From NCBI RefSeq assembly GCF_024679095.1, contig NC_066517.1, positions 4,419,796-4,483,795 on the forward strand: DNA of 64,000 nt, written 5' to 3'. Shown here in pieces: positions 1-11,328 of the stretch. This DNA is from Eriocheir sinensis (taxonomy: Eukaryota > Arthropoda > Malacostraca > Decapoda > Varunidae). The translations under genes were made by a program, and so were the position numbers. Position 1 is the stretch's first letter. Every line of letters starts with the position of its first letter. The notes beneath the pieces were generated by a model. It worked only from the letters and a program-made list of their open reading frames with translations, was not told the DNA's origin and did not search any database.

Positions 1-371
<371 letters not shown>

Positions 372-522
372 TTGATGGTAAGGCAAATAATGAGCGGCAT
401 TATTAAGACTGACGGGCTGCGATGATGATGGTGGTGGTGGAGAGTGTTCATAATGAAGGTGGTGGTGTTAGAGATACGGTTGTTGGTGTTGGGATGTTGA
501 TAAAACGTAGCTTATTAAACAG

Positions 523-523
<1 letters not shown>

Positions 524-562
<39 letters not shown>
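524..562. repeat. (AC)n microsatellite
   Basis: Pure (AC)n whose right edge is the 5' breakpoint of LINE fragment C1. The 372-523 interval holds only GGT-rich sequence. Confidence 0.95.
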
Positions 563-563
<1 letters not shown>

Positions 564-1240
564 GTCACTGGTCCAGAGGAGAGACTTAGGAGTCCTAGTG
601 AGCGCTGACCTCCGTCCTAGGGCTCAATGCATTCAGGCTAAAAATCGGGCAAACAGAGTACTTGGTTTCATCTGAAGGAGCGTAAACAATAGGAGCGCTG
701 AAGTCATCCTCAAACTTTACTTAGCACTAGTTAGACCTCATCTCCATTATGCATTCAGTTCTGGTCCCCCTACTATAGAATGGATATCAAGATGTTAAAA
801 TCTGCACAGAGGAGGATGACAAAAATGATTTAGGGGGTGAGAAACTTGCCTTATGAAGACATACTGAAGCAGTTAAATTTACACTCTCTAGAAAGGCGAA
901 GGTTGCGAGGAGACTTGATCGAAGTCTATAAATGGATGAAAGGCTTTAATAAAGGGGATGTCAATAAGATTTTTAATAGTAAAAGAGCCAGGTAGGACGC
1001 GTAGAAATGGTTTTAAGTTAGACTAATTCAGATTTAACAAAGAGTGCAAGAATTGGTTCACCAATAGAGTGGTGGACGAATGGAACAGGCTTGGGAGAAT
1101 GTTGTGGGTGCCAATACCGTAGATACATTCAAGAAGAGGTTAGATAAAGCCATGGATGGTGAGGTAAGGTGGGGTTGAGTGCACAGGAGCTGCCTTGTAT
1201 AGGGCAACCGGCCTCTTGCAGACTCCTTACGTTCTTTTAT
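563..1240 (+). mobile_element. LINE C1, 5'-truncated CR1-like copy
   Basis: The sequence matches the C-terminal RT-side region of the minus-strand copy C3 (46561-47615). Residues such as RDLGVLVSADLRP can be read at about 585-622, followed by NRANRVLGF and a 'TRSNGF'-like segment near 995. Several in-frame stops and indels make it a pseudogene. The 3' end reads 'cctcttgcagactccttacgttctt', as in C2 and C3, whose ends add more copies of an octamer like TTCTTATG. CR1 elements are known to end in an octamer repeat, which supports the CR1-like assignment. The 5' break lies exactly at the (AC)n tract, and SINE S1 follows directly. Confidence 0.8.
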
Positions 1241-1608
1241 GACTGAGTGGCTGAATGGATAGAGTGACGGCCCCGCGTTCGGGACGACGCGAGTTCAGTC
1301 CCCGCCCGGTGCCACCAAGCTGGGATTTTTCAGCCGCCGCCGAGTGGCTTAAAACTAACCATATGCTGTCCAGAAGACCACCTATCAACCCGGACTCTAG
1401 ATTCTAGGATTAAAGATGAGCTCCAGGAGGGCAGCATGAGCCAACGCAAGATGGCGCAAGATTCGCCTGGGCCAGAACGGGCTGGGCCGACCATCAGGCC
1501 CCACCAGGAAGAAAACCATGGACCCACCATCAGGAATTCAGGATCCACCGGGAGGAAGCCTACCGGCGCAGCAGGCCAATACGTAAAAAAAAAACAAAAA
1601 AAAAAAAG
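1241..1608 (+). mobile_element. tRNA-derived SINE S1
   Basis: About 370 bp with a tRNA-like head: an A-box-like 'gtggctgaatgg' and a B-box-like 'gagttcagtcc'. It then has a 'cgccgagtggcttaaaact' body, a repeated 'ccgaccatcaggccccacc' module and an A-rich tail. It belongs to a subfamily shared with S2, carrying 'ccaagctgggatttttcagcc' after the B box. Pol III transcription and LINE-dependent mobility are expected of the class. The copy sits directly against the C1 3' end. Confidence 0.85.
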
Positions 1609-1919
1609 GATAACACCAAACAGAAGACTGGGCTAGCTCTCCGCAAACAGCAAGTTGAGAGAGGTGTTCTAACTTGACCTGATCGAAAACCTCTCATCAT
1701 TTCCACTTATGGAGTTGCATGATTGTGTTGTCAATCGGCCTGAGATTTGAAGTGTGCATGGGTCAACATGTAAGTCCTTCTGGATTTGCGGGACCAGGAG
1801 CATCGAATGGTGGAACAGTGACACCAAAAGCGGATGTAAACAGGGAATTCCACTGTGTTGCTCAGTGGCGTCCCAGAGACCACACCGTGAAGTGGTGTTG
1901 AGTGATACTGTGACATAAT
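1609..1919. other. Unassigned interval before the Penelope-like RT
   Basis: No gene or repeat family recognised. It may be the diverged 5' part of the Penelope-like element that becomes recognisable from about 1920, but I can read no conserved motif here. Confidence 0.4.
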
Positions 1920-2995
1920 CATCACAAAAGCTGACAAGGGTTGAACTGCATGTAGTTATCAAGACAAAGTTTCGATGATGACAGCCCTGCTGGTGAACCA
2001 AAGCACATACAGGACACAATGAACTGGCGCAGCAGCGGAGGAAGGAAAAAAGGATAATACCGCTGCGAGGATCATCGCTGCGACGGAGAGGGGTGGTAGC
2101 TACTGCTGCTCTGGGAAAATAATTCCGCCGATCAAACCATGAAAGGCTTACCCAGGACCCACAACCCTGAAGACCTTTTGCGGCCCATCACCTTAGGTAT
2201 AGGGAATCTCTCCCATCGCTAGGCCAAGCAACTGACAAAACCTTTGTCGTCGGCACTGGGCAGGATCAGCGGCACACTTCAAACTCTAGTGATTTATAAG
2301 AGTGAATAATTGTGAGAACTTGGGGAACAGAACACAAGTTTTCATGTGAAGTTGAAGTTCACTAACGCCTTAGTAGCAGTGAGGAAAGTTCTGGGCCATG
2401 TGGACGGGAACCATCTGACAGTGCTCTAAGTAGATTATATGCAACTATTGACGATGTGTGTAGGGTTCGGCTCGTCCTCTTTGAACAAGTAAAATCGTCA
2501 GCATGAGAGCCTCGCGATGGGGTCTCCATTGAGTGCCGAGATGGGTACCCTGTTCATAGGAGTCATGGAGAGTTAACACTTCTAGTGGCTGCTGACGAGA
2601 AAGACAAAGTGATTCAGATACTTTGACGATGTGCTTGTCGCCACCGACAACAGAACAAACGCAGTGAGTCTGAAGGAAAGATTAAAGTGAAAGCATCCGA
2701 AGATCCAGTCACAATAGAGACCAATGGCCAGCTTCAGTTCCTTGATACTGTCATATGACCAGGGAACACTACCTCCTACAAATGCGCAGAAAACCAACCC
2801 AAAAGGGTGACTTCGTTCCCTACCTTAGTGCCCACAATACGAGGATCAAAATCGATGTTATTGGCGGGTTCTTCTAACAATCACTATCGATGGGGGCAAA
2901 CGCCGGGGGGCGCATCACCTCTTCCACCCTACAACGTCAAACCCGTGGGTTCCTCCAAGCACGTCTTCATGCCGGCCCTCCTTTCATCCTAACTA
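1920..2995 (+). mobile_element. Penelope-like element, RT portion (decayed)
   Basis: Penelope-like elements encode an RT related to telomerase, usually followed by a GIY-YIG endonuclease. Here an ITKADKG motif (about 1918), GLPRTHNPE with LLRPI (about 2145-2195), KLKFTNAL (about 2350), MGSPLSAEMGTLF (about 2517-2555), the catalytic FRYFDDVL box (about 2611-2634) and NGQLQFLD followed by RKPTQKGDF (about 2730-2810) occur in the order expected for this RT. They fall in different frames with several stops, so the copy is dead. Order and spacing make the call firm although no single ORF survives. The matching C-terminal part reappears at 4420-4887, after two insertions. Confidence 0.8.
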
Positions 2996-3028
2996 CAGCA
3001 AGGGCCCTATTCTCATCCTAAATACCGT

Positions 3029-3397
3029 AGGGGAGGCGGTGGCTGAACGGATAGCGAGACAGCCCCGCTTTCAGGGGGGACGCGAGTTCAATCCCCGACC
3101 GGTGCCACCAAGCTGGGATTTTTCAGCCGCCGCCGAGTGGCTTAAAACTACCCACATGCTGTCCAGAAGACCCCCTATCAACCCGGACTCTAGATTCTAG
3201 GATTAAAGATGAGCACCGGGAGAACAGCATGAGCCAATGCAAGATGGCGCCACTATAAACACTCGCCTGAGCCAGAACGGGCTGGGCCGACCATCAGGCC
3301 TCACCGGGAAGAAGCCTTGGACCGACCATCAGGATCCACCGGGAAGAAGCCTACCGGCGCAATAGGCCAAGACGTAAAAGAAAAAGAAAAAAAAAAG
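3029..3397 (+). mobile_element. tRNA-derived SINE S2
   Basis: Same subfamily as S1: tRNA-like head 'ggcggtggctgaacgg', B-box-like 'gagttcaatcc', the 'ccaagctgggatttttcagcc' block, the conserved body and an A-rich tail with interspersed G. It lies between the RT and endonuclease parts of the Penelope-like element, so it is probably one of the insertions that split it. Confidence 0.85.
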
Positions 3398-3399
3398 GC

Positions 3400-4140
3400 A
3401 AAGTCTATCAACTAACTCAATCTAAGAACTCTATTGGCGTCCCCTTGACCTCTTCCACTCGAGTTTGTCTTTCATAGAAAAAATTCGGTAAGCATGATCG
3501 TATCACATACTTCCATAGTTTTCGTTCACGGACTATACAGGTAATAAGCTTCAAATCAGTCTCACTCAGTAATCGCCTGTTTAACAGTCATTCCAGCGAT
3601 ATCCCATGATTTTGTGTTGGCACGTATTACCAAACTGTAGTAATCTGGAAGTTACATTGGCCCTATGTCTGTTGAAAAGGGGTTCATAGCCACCACAAAC
3701 TCAAAGGGCCAATGAGACGGAAATGAGCACTGTGGCCATGAGCTGTCATACCATAGTCCCTCAACTTTAATTTTAGCTAATTTTACCACCAAAGGTATCA
3801 ATCCGCTTCTTCAAGTCACTATTAAGTGTCCATGTCTCGGTCCAAAAGTAAGACAGGGAGCACAAGCGACTTGAAGATCCGGATCGTTGTCTTCTTCACA
3901 TGTATCAACAACACCATATACTCGTCCTGAGCGAGTACATAGCACCAACGGCCAAGTCGATCCGCCATCAGACTGACGAGACCCGCCGTTGGTCTGAACT
4001 ATGATACCAAGGTATATGAAATTTTCCAAGATATCAATGTCCTCGCCACAAGCATGTGCAGATTGTACTGTTAGATCTAGTAAGTCTACAAACGCCTTGG
4101 CCCATGAGACCTGAAGTCCCCCGGGGTCTTCTTACGGGCT
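3400..4140 (-). mobile_element. RTE-like LINE I1, C-terminal remnant
   Basis: Read on the minus strand, fragments in several frames match the C-terminal region of a widespread arthropod LINE, probably RTE/BovB-related: HACGEDIDILENFIYLG (about 4060-4010), KKTTIRIFKSLVLPVLL (about 3905-3850), KIMGYRWND (about 3615-3590) and MKDKLEWKRSRGR (about 3475-3435). Order and spacing fit one copy broken by indels and stops. It lies antisense inside the interval separating the two Penelope-like parts. A second, shorter copy is at 60020-60420. The clade name is uncertain; the LINE nature is well supported. Confidence 0.65.
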
Positions 4141-4419
4141 CTCCGAACATATGGTGACGAGTTCTTGAGTGACAAATTGTCATATAGTAGACACGTTCCC
4201 CTTAGGGTTTCCTGGTTGAGTTGGGAGGAAGGGTGACGGTGGTAATGGGTAAGAAAGGCACAGAAAGAGAAAACTGCGCAGTGGAAATATTTAGTCGTTT
4301 TAAGTGGGACTAGTCGCAGCCTCACGTCATTCGGGCTACCAAATAATTGGTTCGGGGATCAACGAGTCGGTGAACTTATGCGGAAAGGTAGCGGGTCGAA
4401 GAGCAAGGGCAGTATGGTA
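4141..4419. other. Unassigned interval
   Basis: No motif recognised. It could hold the 5' remainder of I1 or the linker of the Penelope-like element. Confidence 0.4.
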
Positions 4420-4887
4420 GCCAAATGCCCTGTAGTGGTTGTGAGTGCAGCCATTTCGGTGAGACTGACAGCAGCCCGGAGGTTCAGACTTGAGGAACAC
4501 AAGGCGGCCGATAAAACATCACCGATAAACCAGAGCCATGGTGAACCATATTGACAAAGATGGACATTTGGCAAAGTGGGATACTGCGGTAATGCTGGGA
4601 ATCAGAGGAACGTCACGGAGGGCTTATACATCCCCACGAACCGAAATTTTGCTAGAAGAACTGGATATGTGGTGCTGGTCAATTCCCTGTGGGTGGGTGC
4701 AACCCAATGCGACGGAGCGACTCGACCCAGGATGAGGGAAATTGACGGCCCCGGCTTATCACCGGCGGTCAGACGGCTGACAGTTGGTAGTGGCCTGACA
4801 TATGAGCGCAGCAAGCGGGGCATCTCATGTGACCTGTACATAACAAGATCACACCTGAGCCATCTCATTTCACTTGAAGAAGGCTAA
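4420..4887 (+). mobile_element. Penelope-like element, GIY-YIG-side C-terminal portion
   Basis: Broken-frame segments resemble the end of a Penelope-like protein: RLEEHKAAD (about 4486-4512), MVNHIDKDGHLAKWDTAVML (4538-4597), then after a frameshift TEGLYIPTN..ARRTGYV..NSLW (about 4616-4690). In this family the endonuclease shows an arginine-rich EH motif, then H...H..W..A..L, then a glutamate before a Y-I segment, then a GY(V)LS..W end. That order is kept here. The GIY and YIG residues are not visible. Sense strand and position fit a continuation of the RT part at 1920-2995. Confidence 0.6.
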
Positions 4888-5029
4888 AACGAAACTCTTT
4901 GGAATTACACCCACCTTAGTACACTCGTGATTTCTTTCTTCTCATTCAGTAGTAATACTGATACTAATGCTAATAATAAAAAAATATACTATACTACTAC
5001 TACTGATAATAATAATAATAATAATAATC

Positions 5030-5077
<48 letters not shown>

Positions 5078-5510
5078 TAATATCAATAAGAAAATAAAGA
5101 ACGAAAAAGAAAAAAAATGAAGAAAAAAAATATTTGCTCTGTTAACCGGATCGCAAGAAAATTCTCCATGAATAGAAAATGAACTAAGCTTAGCCCCGCC
5201 ACGCCATTATGTGAAAATATAGATTACTCTCGTGCGCCTCCCTTCTCCTCCTCCTCCTCCTCCTCCCTTTCCCGTGGTTGAAATGAACATGAGAAGCACA
5301 AAATATGGGCGTTGTTACCTGTGCTTTACCTGTCGCCCGCCTTAATGAAAAGAGATAAACTTCACCTAAGTGGAGAGCTCGCAGATTCTTTTTGTTATTC
5401 TAAAAGGTGTTAATGGTGAGATAAGTGCATTTATCTTTAAAAAAGTTAGCTAGGAGTGAGTGTATAAATGACAAAAAATACAACACAAGCTTTATCATAT
5501 TTTAATCATG
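4888..5510. other. Noncoding interval with (AAT)n and (CTC)n
   Basis: Contains an (AAT)n array at about 5003-5077, an A-rich stretch to about 5130 and a short (TCC)n run at 5244-5267. No coding sequence seen. The (AAT)n lies about 120 bp past the last readable Penelope-like codon and could mark its end. Confidence 0.7.
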
Positions 5511-5620
5511 TGTGTGTTTGTATGTGTTTATGTGCGTGTTTGTTGTGTATGTATGTGTGTATGTATGTATGCATACATGTATGTCTGTATGTACGTATGT
5601 ATGAATGTATGTAAAGATGT
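5511..5620. repeat. Degenerate (GTAT)n microsatellite
   Basis: Alternating GT/GTAT repeats with interruptions. The opposite-strand ORF rich in His, Tyr and Thr is a repeat artefact. Confidence 0.85.
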
Positions 5621-6032
5621 ATAAGACAGAGATATTTAATTAATATACAAATATGCTGAAAATATATACAGGCATAACATGGATAAGTATATGAATACGT
5701 GAGATGGTATGAAAGTAAGTGAGAAGGCATGATGAAGGAAAGAAATATAGCCAGAATTGATCGGAGAAGAAAAGAGAGGGGCAAAAGTTGCTAGGAGAAG
5801 AATAGTGAATGACAAAGTAAAAAAAAAAAAGAAAGCCAGAACGTGAAAGATTGGATCAGAGGGAGGGAGGAGGAGGGCGGTTGGAAGGCAGGCAGGGTGG
5901 AGGAATGGAGGGAGGGAAGAAGGGCAGGCAAGGAGGGAGAGAAAAACCGGAGGGCGGAAGAAGGTCGGGCAGAGGAGAGAAGGGAAAACAAAGACAAAAA
6001 CGTGAGAAAACGAGAGATTAAAAGGAATGCAT

Positions 6033-6078
<46 letters not shown>

Positions 6079-6383
6079 ATTTTTCTTATAACAATAATGA
6101 GCTTTTACCTCCTACTCACCTTCACCACTAGCTTGATCACCACCATCACCACCACCATATTCACTACCATCATCACCATCACGACCGCTAAGACCTCATC
6201 TATATTACTACCAACACCCTCTCCACCAGCACAGCCATCATCTTCTTGGTCATCACCACCACCACCACCACCAAACCCTCCATCAGCACAGAATCAAACA
6301 TAGAATCATAGATGAACCGTATCATCCCCGGAAATGGGAAAAGTCAAGACAATAACAATGTATCGTCACAGGAGAAGACTGAC
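5621..6383. other. Purine-rich DNA, (GA)n and CAC/ATC-rich tract
   Basis: A strongly purine-rich strand from about 5700, a (GA)n tract at 6037-6075 and a CAC/ATC trinucleotide-rich segment at about 6120-6285. Nothing here looks like a gene. Confidence 0.75.
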
Positions 6384-6472
6384 GTGTCAAACTGTTCTCT
6401 CCGTTGTGCTCCTCCGATCATAACCTTATTTCTTTTTCCTGTCCTATCGCTCCTGTACATCCTCTGGACCCA
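6384..6472 (+). mobile_element. LINE A1, endonuclease fragment upstream of C2
   Basis: These roughly 90 bases match 29313-29402 of copy A5, the part of the AP endonuclease with the SDHN-like motif. Homology stops where LINE C2 begins and family A resumes at about 7055. The simplest reading is that C2 inserted into an older A1 copy, with loss of about 150 bp of A sequence. Confidence 0.65.
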
Positions 6473-6925
6473 CATAAGAACATAACGAGTCTGCAATAGG
6501 CCGGTGGGCCTGTTGAAGGCGGCACCTGTAAACCTACCCCCACCTGACATCACTGTCCATGAATTTATCTAACCTGTTTTTTGAATGTGACTATTGTATT
6601 GGCACTCACAGCGTGACTGCCAAGCCTGTTCCACTCATCTACCACTCTGTTGGTAAACCAGTAGCCTACTCGTCTATGTCATTGTTAAATCTGAAAATAT
6701 CCAGTTCAAACCTATTACTACGTGTTCCACCAGGTATTCTTACCATCATAACTTTCCTAATATCCCCTTATTAAAGCCCCATTATAAACTTCGATCAAGT
6801 CTCCTCGCACCCTTCTCCTTTCTAGGGAATCCAAGTTTAATTGTTCAAGTCTTTCATCATATGGTAAGTTTCTAAACCTGTGAATCATCTTTGTCATCAT
6901 CCTCTATACCGATTCTAATGAGGGT
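6473..6925 (-). mobile_element. LINE C2, 3' end, antisense within A1
   Basis: Begins with the reverse complement of the C 3' end ('cataagaacataacgagtctgcaa') and continues through the region equivalent to 46575-47030 of C3. Stop codons and indels are frequent. It lies between two sense-strand pieces of A1, so it is probably nested in it. Confidence 0.75.
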
Positions 6926-7054
6926 TCGATTCCCAGGACTCAGTAGTTCTATATATCGTGATTTTTCACAACTTTATTGCTGTTTCTCCAATAATTAATG
7001 CTAATAACAACACCAATTATACATTTTTAATGTATCTTTTGCATTTCCCCTGGG

Positions 7055-9158
7055 TTGGGATACATTCCTCGTTCTTTCTCTACTCCTCACGCTAAAAAGC
7101 CTTGGTTTAATCACGCTTGTTCTCGTGCTGTCAATGATAGAGAGGTAGCTCACAAAAGATACCAGAGCCTTCAAACTAATGCTAATTATGAACTTTACAT
7201 TTCTGCCCGAAATCGTGCCAAATCTATTCTCCGACTAACCAAAAATTCTTTCATTAATAGAAAATGTCAAAACCTTGCTTTCTCTAACTCTTCCCGTGAC
7301 TTCTGGCATCTAGCCAAAAACATCTCCTCCAACTTCACTTCTTCATCTTTCCCTCCACTCATCAGTACTGACGTCAACACTGCCGTCTCATCTATCTCTA
7401 AGTATGATCTCTTCTCTCTAACTTTTTCTAAAAACTCCACTCTGGACTATTCTGGGCATATTCCTCCTACTCATCCACCCTCTGACTCCTTTATGCCTGT
7501 TATAAAGATTCTTCAAAATGATGTTTTCTATGCCCTCTCTGGCCTCAATCCTCAGAAGGCTTATGGACCTGATGGAGTGCCTCCTATTGTCCTTAAAACT
7601 GTGCTTCCGTGCTGTCACCCTGCCTGGTCAAACTCTTTCGCCTCTGCCTGTCAACATCTACCTTTCCTTCTTGCTGGAAGTATGCCTTCACACAGCCTGT
7701 ACCTAAGAATGGTGACCGCTCCAATCCCTCAAACTACCGTCCTATTGCTTTACTTTCTTGTCTATCTAAAGCTTTTGAATCAATCCTTAACCGTAAGATT
7801 CAAAAGCACCTTTCCACTTCTGACCTTCTATCTGATCGCCAGTATGGGTTCCGCAAGGGGCGTTCTACTGGTGATCTCCTAGCCTTCTTAACTGACTCTT
7901 GGTCATCCTCTCTTAGCCGTTTCGGTGAAACTTTTGCTATTGCGCTGGACATATCAAAAGCTTTTGATAGGGTCTGGCACAAATCTTTGCTTTCTAAACT
8001 ACCCTCCTACGGTTTCTATCCTTCTCTCTGTACCTTTATCTCCAGTTTCCTTTCTGACCGTTCTATTTCTGCCGTGGTAGACGGTCACTGTTCTTCCTAA
8101 ATCTATTAACAGTGGTGTCCCACAGGGTTCTGTCCTATCTCACTCGTTTTCTGTTGTTCATTGATGATCTTTCCAAAACGAACTGTCCTATCCATTCCTA
8201 CGCCGATGATTCCACTCTGCATTATTCAACTTCTTTTAATAGAAGACCCACCCTTCAGGAACTTAACGACTCAAGGCTGGAGGCTGCAGAACGCTTAGCC
8301 TCAGACCTTACTATTATTTCCGATTGGGGCAAGAAGAACCTGGTGTCCTTCAACGCCTCAAAAACACAGTTTCTCCACCTATCCACTCGACACAATCTTC
8401 CAAACAACTATCCCCTATTCTTTGACAACACCCAGCTATCACCTTCCTCAACACTAAACATCCTCGGTCTATCCTTAACTCAAAATCTCAACTGGAAACT
8501 TCATATCTCATCTCTTACTAAATCAGCTTCCTCGAGGCTGGGCGTTCTGTACCGTCTCCGCCAGTTCTTCTCCCTGCACAGTTGCTGTCCATATACAGGG
8601 GCCTTGTCCGCCCTCGTATGGAGTATGCATCTCATGTGTGGGGGCTCCCTCACACAGCTCTTCTGGACAGAGTGGAGGCAAAGGCTCTTCGTCTCATCAG
8701 CTCTCCTCCTCATACTGATAGTCTTCTACCTCTTAAATTCCGCCGCAATGTTGCCTCTCTTTCTATCTTCTATCGATATTTCCACGCTGACTGCTCTTCT
8801 GAACTTGCTAACTGCATGCCTCCACCCCTCACCCGGCCCCGCTGCACTCGACTTTCTACTCATGCTCATCCCTATACTGTCCAAACCCCTTATGCAAGAG
8901 TTAACCAGCATCTTCACTCTTTCATCCCTCACGCTGGTAAACTCTGGAACAATCTTCCTTCATCTGTATTTCCTCCTGCCTACGACTTGAACTCTTTCAA
9001 GAGGAGGGTATCAGGACACCTCTCCTCCCGAAACTGACTTATCTTTCGGCCACCTCTTTGGATTCTTTTTAGGAGCAGCGAGTAGCGGGCTTTTTTTTTT
9101 TATTAATGTTTACTTTTGTGCCCTTGAGCTGTCTCCTTTGCTGTAAAAAAAAAAAAAA
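7055..9158 (+). mobile_element. LINE A1, jockey-like RT copy with poly(A)
   Basis: Family A encodes an AP endonuclease plus RT acting by target-primed reverse transcription. This copy starts at the linker after the endonuclease ([16 protein letters not shown]) and keeps GPDGVPPIV, the NYRPIAL motif, DISKAFDRVW (motif A), SGVPQGSVL (motif B, frame-broken), [11 protein letters not shown] (catalytic YADD), the [12 protein letters not shown] region and the SFKRRVSGHLSSRN terminus. The 3' UTR ends 'gtctcctttgctgt' plus poly(A) at 9145-9158. Frameshifts near 7605, 8095, 8135, 8170 and 8575-8650 split it into several ORFs; most are one- or two-base losses in homopolymers. It is closely similar to A2, which lies inverted at 11702-13795. 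Confidence 0.92.
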
Positions 9159-9173
9159 TGCTATTCGCGCGGG

Positions 9174-9226
9174 CACACACACACACACACACACACACAC
9201 CCACACACACACACACACACACACAC
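9174..9226. repeat. (AC)n microsatellite
   Basis: (AC)n with one CC interruption. Its right edge is the 5' breakpoint of LINE F. Confidence 0.95.
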
Positions 9227-10277
9227 GGATGAAGCCGACGTGCTGGCAGCCATCAAGTCTGCGGCCCCTGGCTCGGCCGCCGGCCTGGACGGCGTGCGGC
9301 CCCTGCATCTGAGCCAGCTGGTAGCCGGGTACACCGCTGAGGCAGGCCGGAGACTGCTCAGCTCTCTGACTGAGCTCTGCAATGCTGCCCTCGCTGGGGA
9401 CATCCCCGAAGACGCGAGGCGCCAACCTCGTTGCCATGAGAAAAAAAAGATGGGGGCTTAAGGCCGATTGCCATCGGATCCGTCTAACGACAACTGGCGT
9501 CCAAGGTCCTGGCCAGACGCATGTCATCTGTCCTGGCTACGGAACTACAACCCGTTCAGCTGGGCGTCGGTGGGCTGCGGGGCGGCGGTCCATGCCGTGC
9601 GAGAGTACGTCGACACCCATAACGGAACCCCCAACCATGTCATCGCGAAGCTCGACCTCACCAATGCTTTCAACACCGTTCACAGGTCGGCGGTGCTCCG
9701 AGAGGTCATCCGACGTTTCCCCGCTGCCGCACCACTGGTGTCACAAGCCTACTTACAGCCTTCACCCCTCCACCTTGGCCCCACCCGTCTAGCCTAGTTG
9801 TCAGCCGTCCCCATCTAGGTCCTTGGCCTCCTTTTGCCCGACGAGGCGGTCCGCGTGAGCGTCGCCCTGAGGTTGGGCACGGACGCCCAACACCCTCACC
9901 GCTGCAGCTGTGGGGCAATGTCCGACGCCAAGGGCTATCATAGCCTGTCCTGCCACAGGAGCCCCGGTCGACTGCCCCGCCACACAGCTCTTAACGACGT
10001 CATCTACCGGGCCCTGGCCGCTGCTGGTCTCTCGGCCATCCTCGAGCCGCGAGGCCTGGACCGAGGTGACGGTCGCCGACCGGACGGAATTACAGTCTTC
10101 CCCTTCAGGCGAGGCAAGATGTTGATGTGGGACGCCACCTGCATCAACACATTCTCCACCACCCACACCATCAACTGTGCTTCCGCCGCCGGAGCCGCCG
10201 CAGGCGCTGCCAAAGACCGCAAGCGTCACCGCTACGCGGCCCTCGCCCAGCGATACGACTTCGTGCCTCTCGCCGTA
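9227..10277 (+). mobile_element. LINE F, RT with C-terminal nuclease-like domain (left part)
   Basis: GC-rich coding sequence unlike its neighbours. The first part has GLDGVRPLHLSQL (about 9280), AMRKKDGGLRPIAIGS (about 9435-9480, across a frameshift), QLGVGGCGAAVHAVREYVD (about 9557-9612) and KLDLTNAFNTVHR (RT motif A, about 9648-9687). Homology then jumps near 9780, and no YxDD box is present, so the palm core is deleted. From about 9828 a C-terminal domain follows: CSCG..H..SC (about 9903-9950) and GRRPDG..MLMWDATC (about 10072-10140). The last pair recalls a PD-(D/E)XK-type nuclease such as the restriction-like endonuclease of R2-type LINEs. The clade is not certain. SINE S3 interrupts the frame after FVPLAV. 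Confidence 0.7.
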
Positions 10278-10652
10278 GGTAGGCGGTGGCCGAACTGGTA
10301 GCGTACTGGACCCACATTCGCCGCGTGATGGACGACGCGGGTTCGAATCCTCACGCTACCACTCGGATTTTTCAGTCACCGCCGAGTGGCTTAAAACTAC
10401 CCACATGCTGTCCTGAAGACCACCCATCAATCCGGACTCTAGAGGAAGCCGTCCAAGCGAATCAAGAACGAGTTCCGGGGGGCAGCATGAGCCAATGCAA
10501 GATGGCGCCACTATAAACACTCGCCTGTGCCAGAACGGGCTGGGCCGACCATCAGGCCCCACCTGGAAGAAGCCTTGGGCCGACCATCAGGCCCCACCGG
10601 GAAGATGCCTACCGGCGCAATAGGCAACAACGTAAAAAAAAAAAAAAAAAAA
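10278..10652 (+). mobile_element. tRNA-derived SINE S3 inserted in LINE F
   Basis: Full-length S of the second subfamily (shared with S4 and S6). The head has A box 'tggccgaactgg' and a perfect B box 'ggttcgaatcc'. It continues with the 'cactcggatttttcagtcacc' block, a duplicated 'ccgaccatcaggccccacc' module and poly(A) at 10634-10652. Family F coding resumes directly after the tail, so this is an insertion inside an F ORF. The low divergence from S6 suggests a recent insertion. Confidence 0.92.
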
Positions 10653-10653
10653 G

Positions 10654-10830
10654 ACAAGCGGCGTCCTGGGACCTGCCTTTGGAGACCTGCTGCAGGACAA
10701 CGGCAGGCGCATCAGCCAGCGCAGTGGGGAGCCCCGTGAGACGGCATGGCTGAGGCAGCGCGTCAGCATTGCAGTGGCACGCGGCAACGCAGCAGCGATG
10801 TGTGGCCCCCGGACCGTAGCCCACACCCTT
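10654..10830 (+). mobile_element. LINE F, C-terminal end after SINE S3
   Basis: Reading from 10654 gives TSGVLGPAFGDLL, then WLRQRVSIAVARGNAAAM. This fits the end of the F protein continuing from FVPLAV before S3. The frame stays open to about 10830, after which the sequence becomes an (AC)-rich degenerate tract (10850-10932). Confidence 0.7.
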
Positions 10831-10849
10831 AGCGGAGGCCCGCATACGC

Positions 10850-11035
10850 CTACACACCCACACATGCACGCACGTACGCGCACGCACGTACACGCACACG
10901 CACGCACACACAGACACACGCACACACGCAGACATTTTCCTTCCTAAGAGGTGCACGTCACAGCAGCCTGCGGAAAGGTCGGGGCAGCTGCCATCACACC
11001 CCGTGATGCCAACGAAATAAATATTGGTAGATACG

Positions 11036-11088
<53 letters not shown>
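10850..11088. repeat. Degenerate (AC)-rich tract and (AC)n
   Basis: An ACGC/ACAC-rich tract at 10850-10932 closes the F fragment, and a pure (AC)n lies at 11037-11088. The roughly 100 bases between them are unassigned. Confidence 0.9.
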
Positions 11089-11089
<1 letters not shown>

Positions 11090-11170
11090 CGTTAATGGGA
11101 GCACTGAATCTGTCTGGCCTTATCCGCATTTAGTCCTCCTTGTGTGTCTGTTTGTGAGTGTGCATGTGTA

Positions 11171-11309
<139 letters not shown>

Positions 11310-11328
11310 TCTTCTACTTATCTGTATC

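Noticed and set aside
1241..1340. tRNA gene call at the B-box-containing heads (S, T and U copies)
   Set aside because: A and B boxes are good, but the sequence continues into conserved non-tRNA bodies with tails and recurs in the same form; these are SINE heads.
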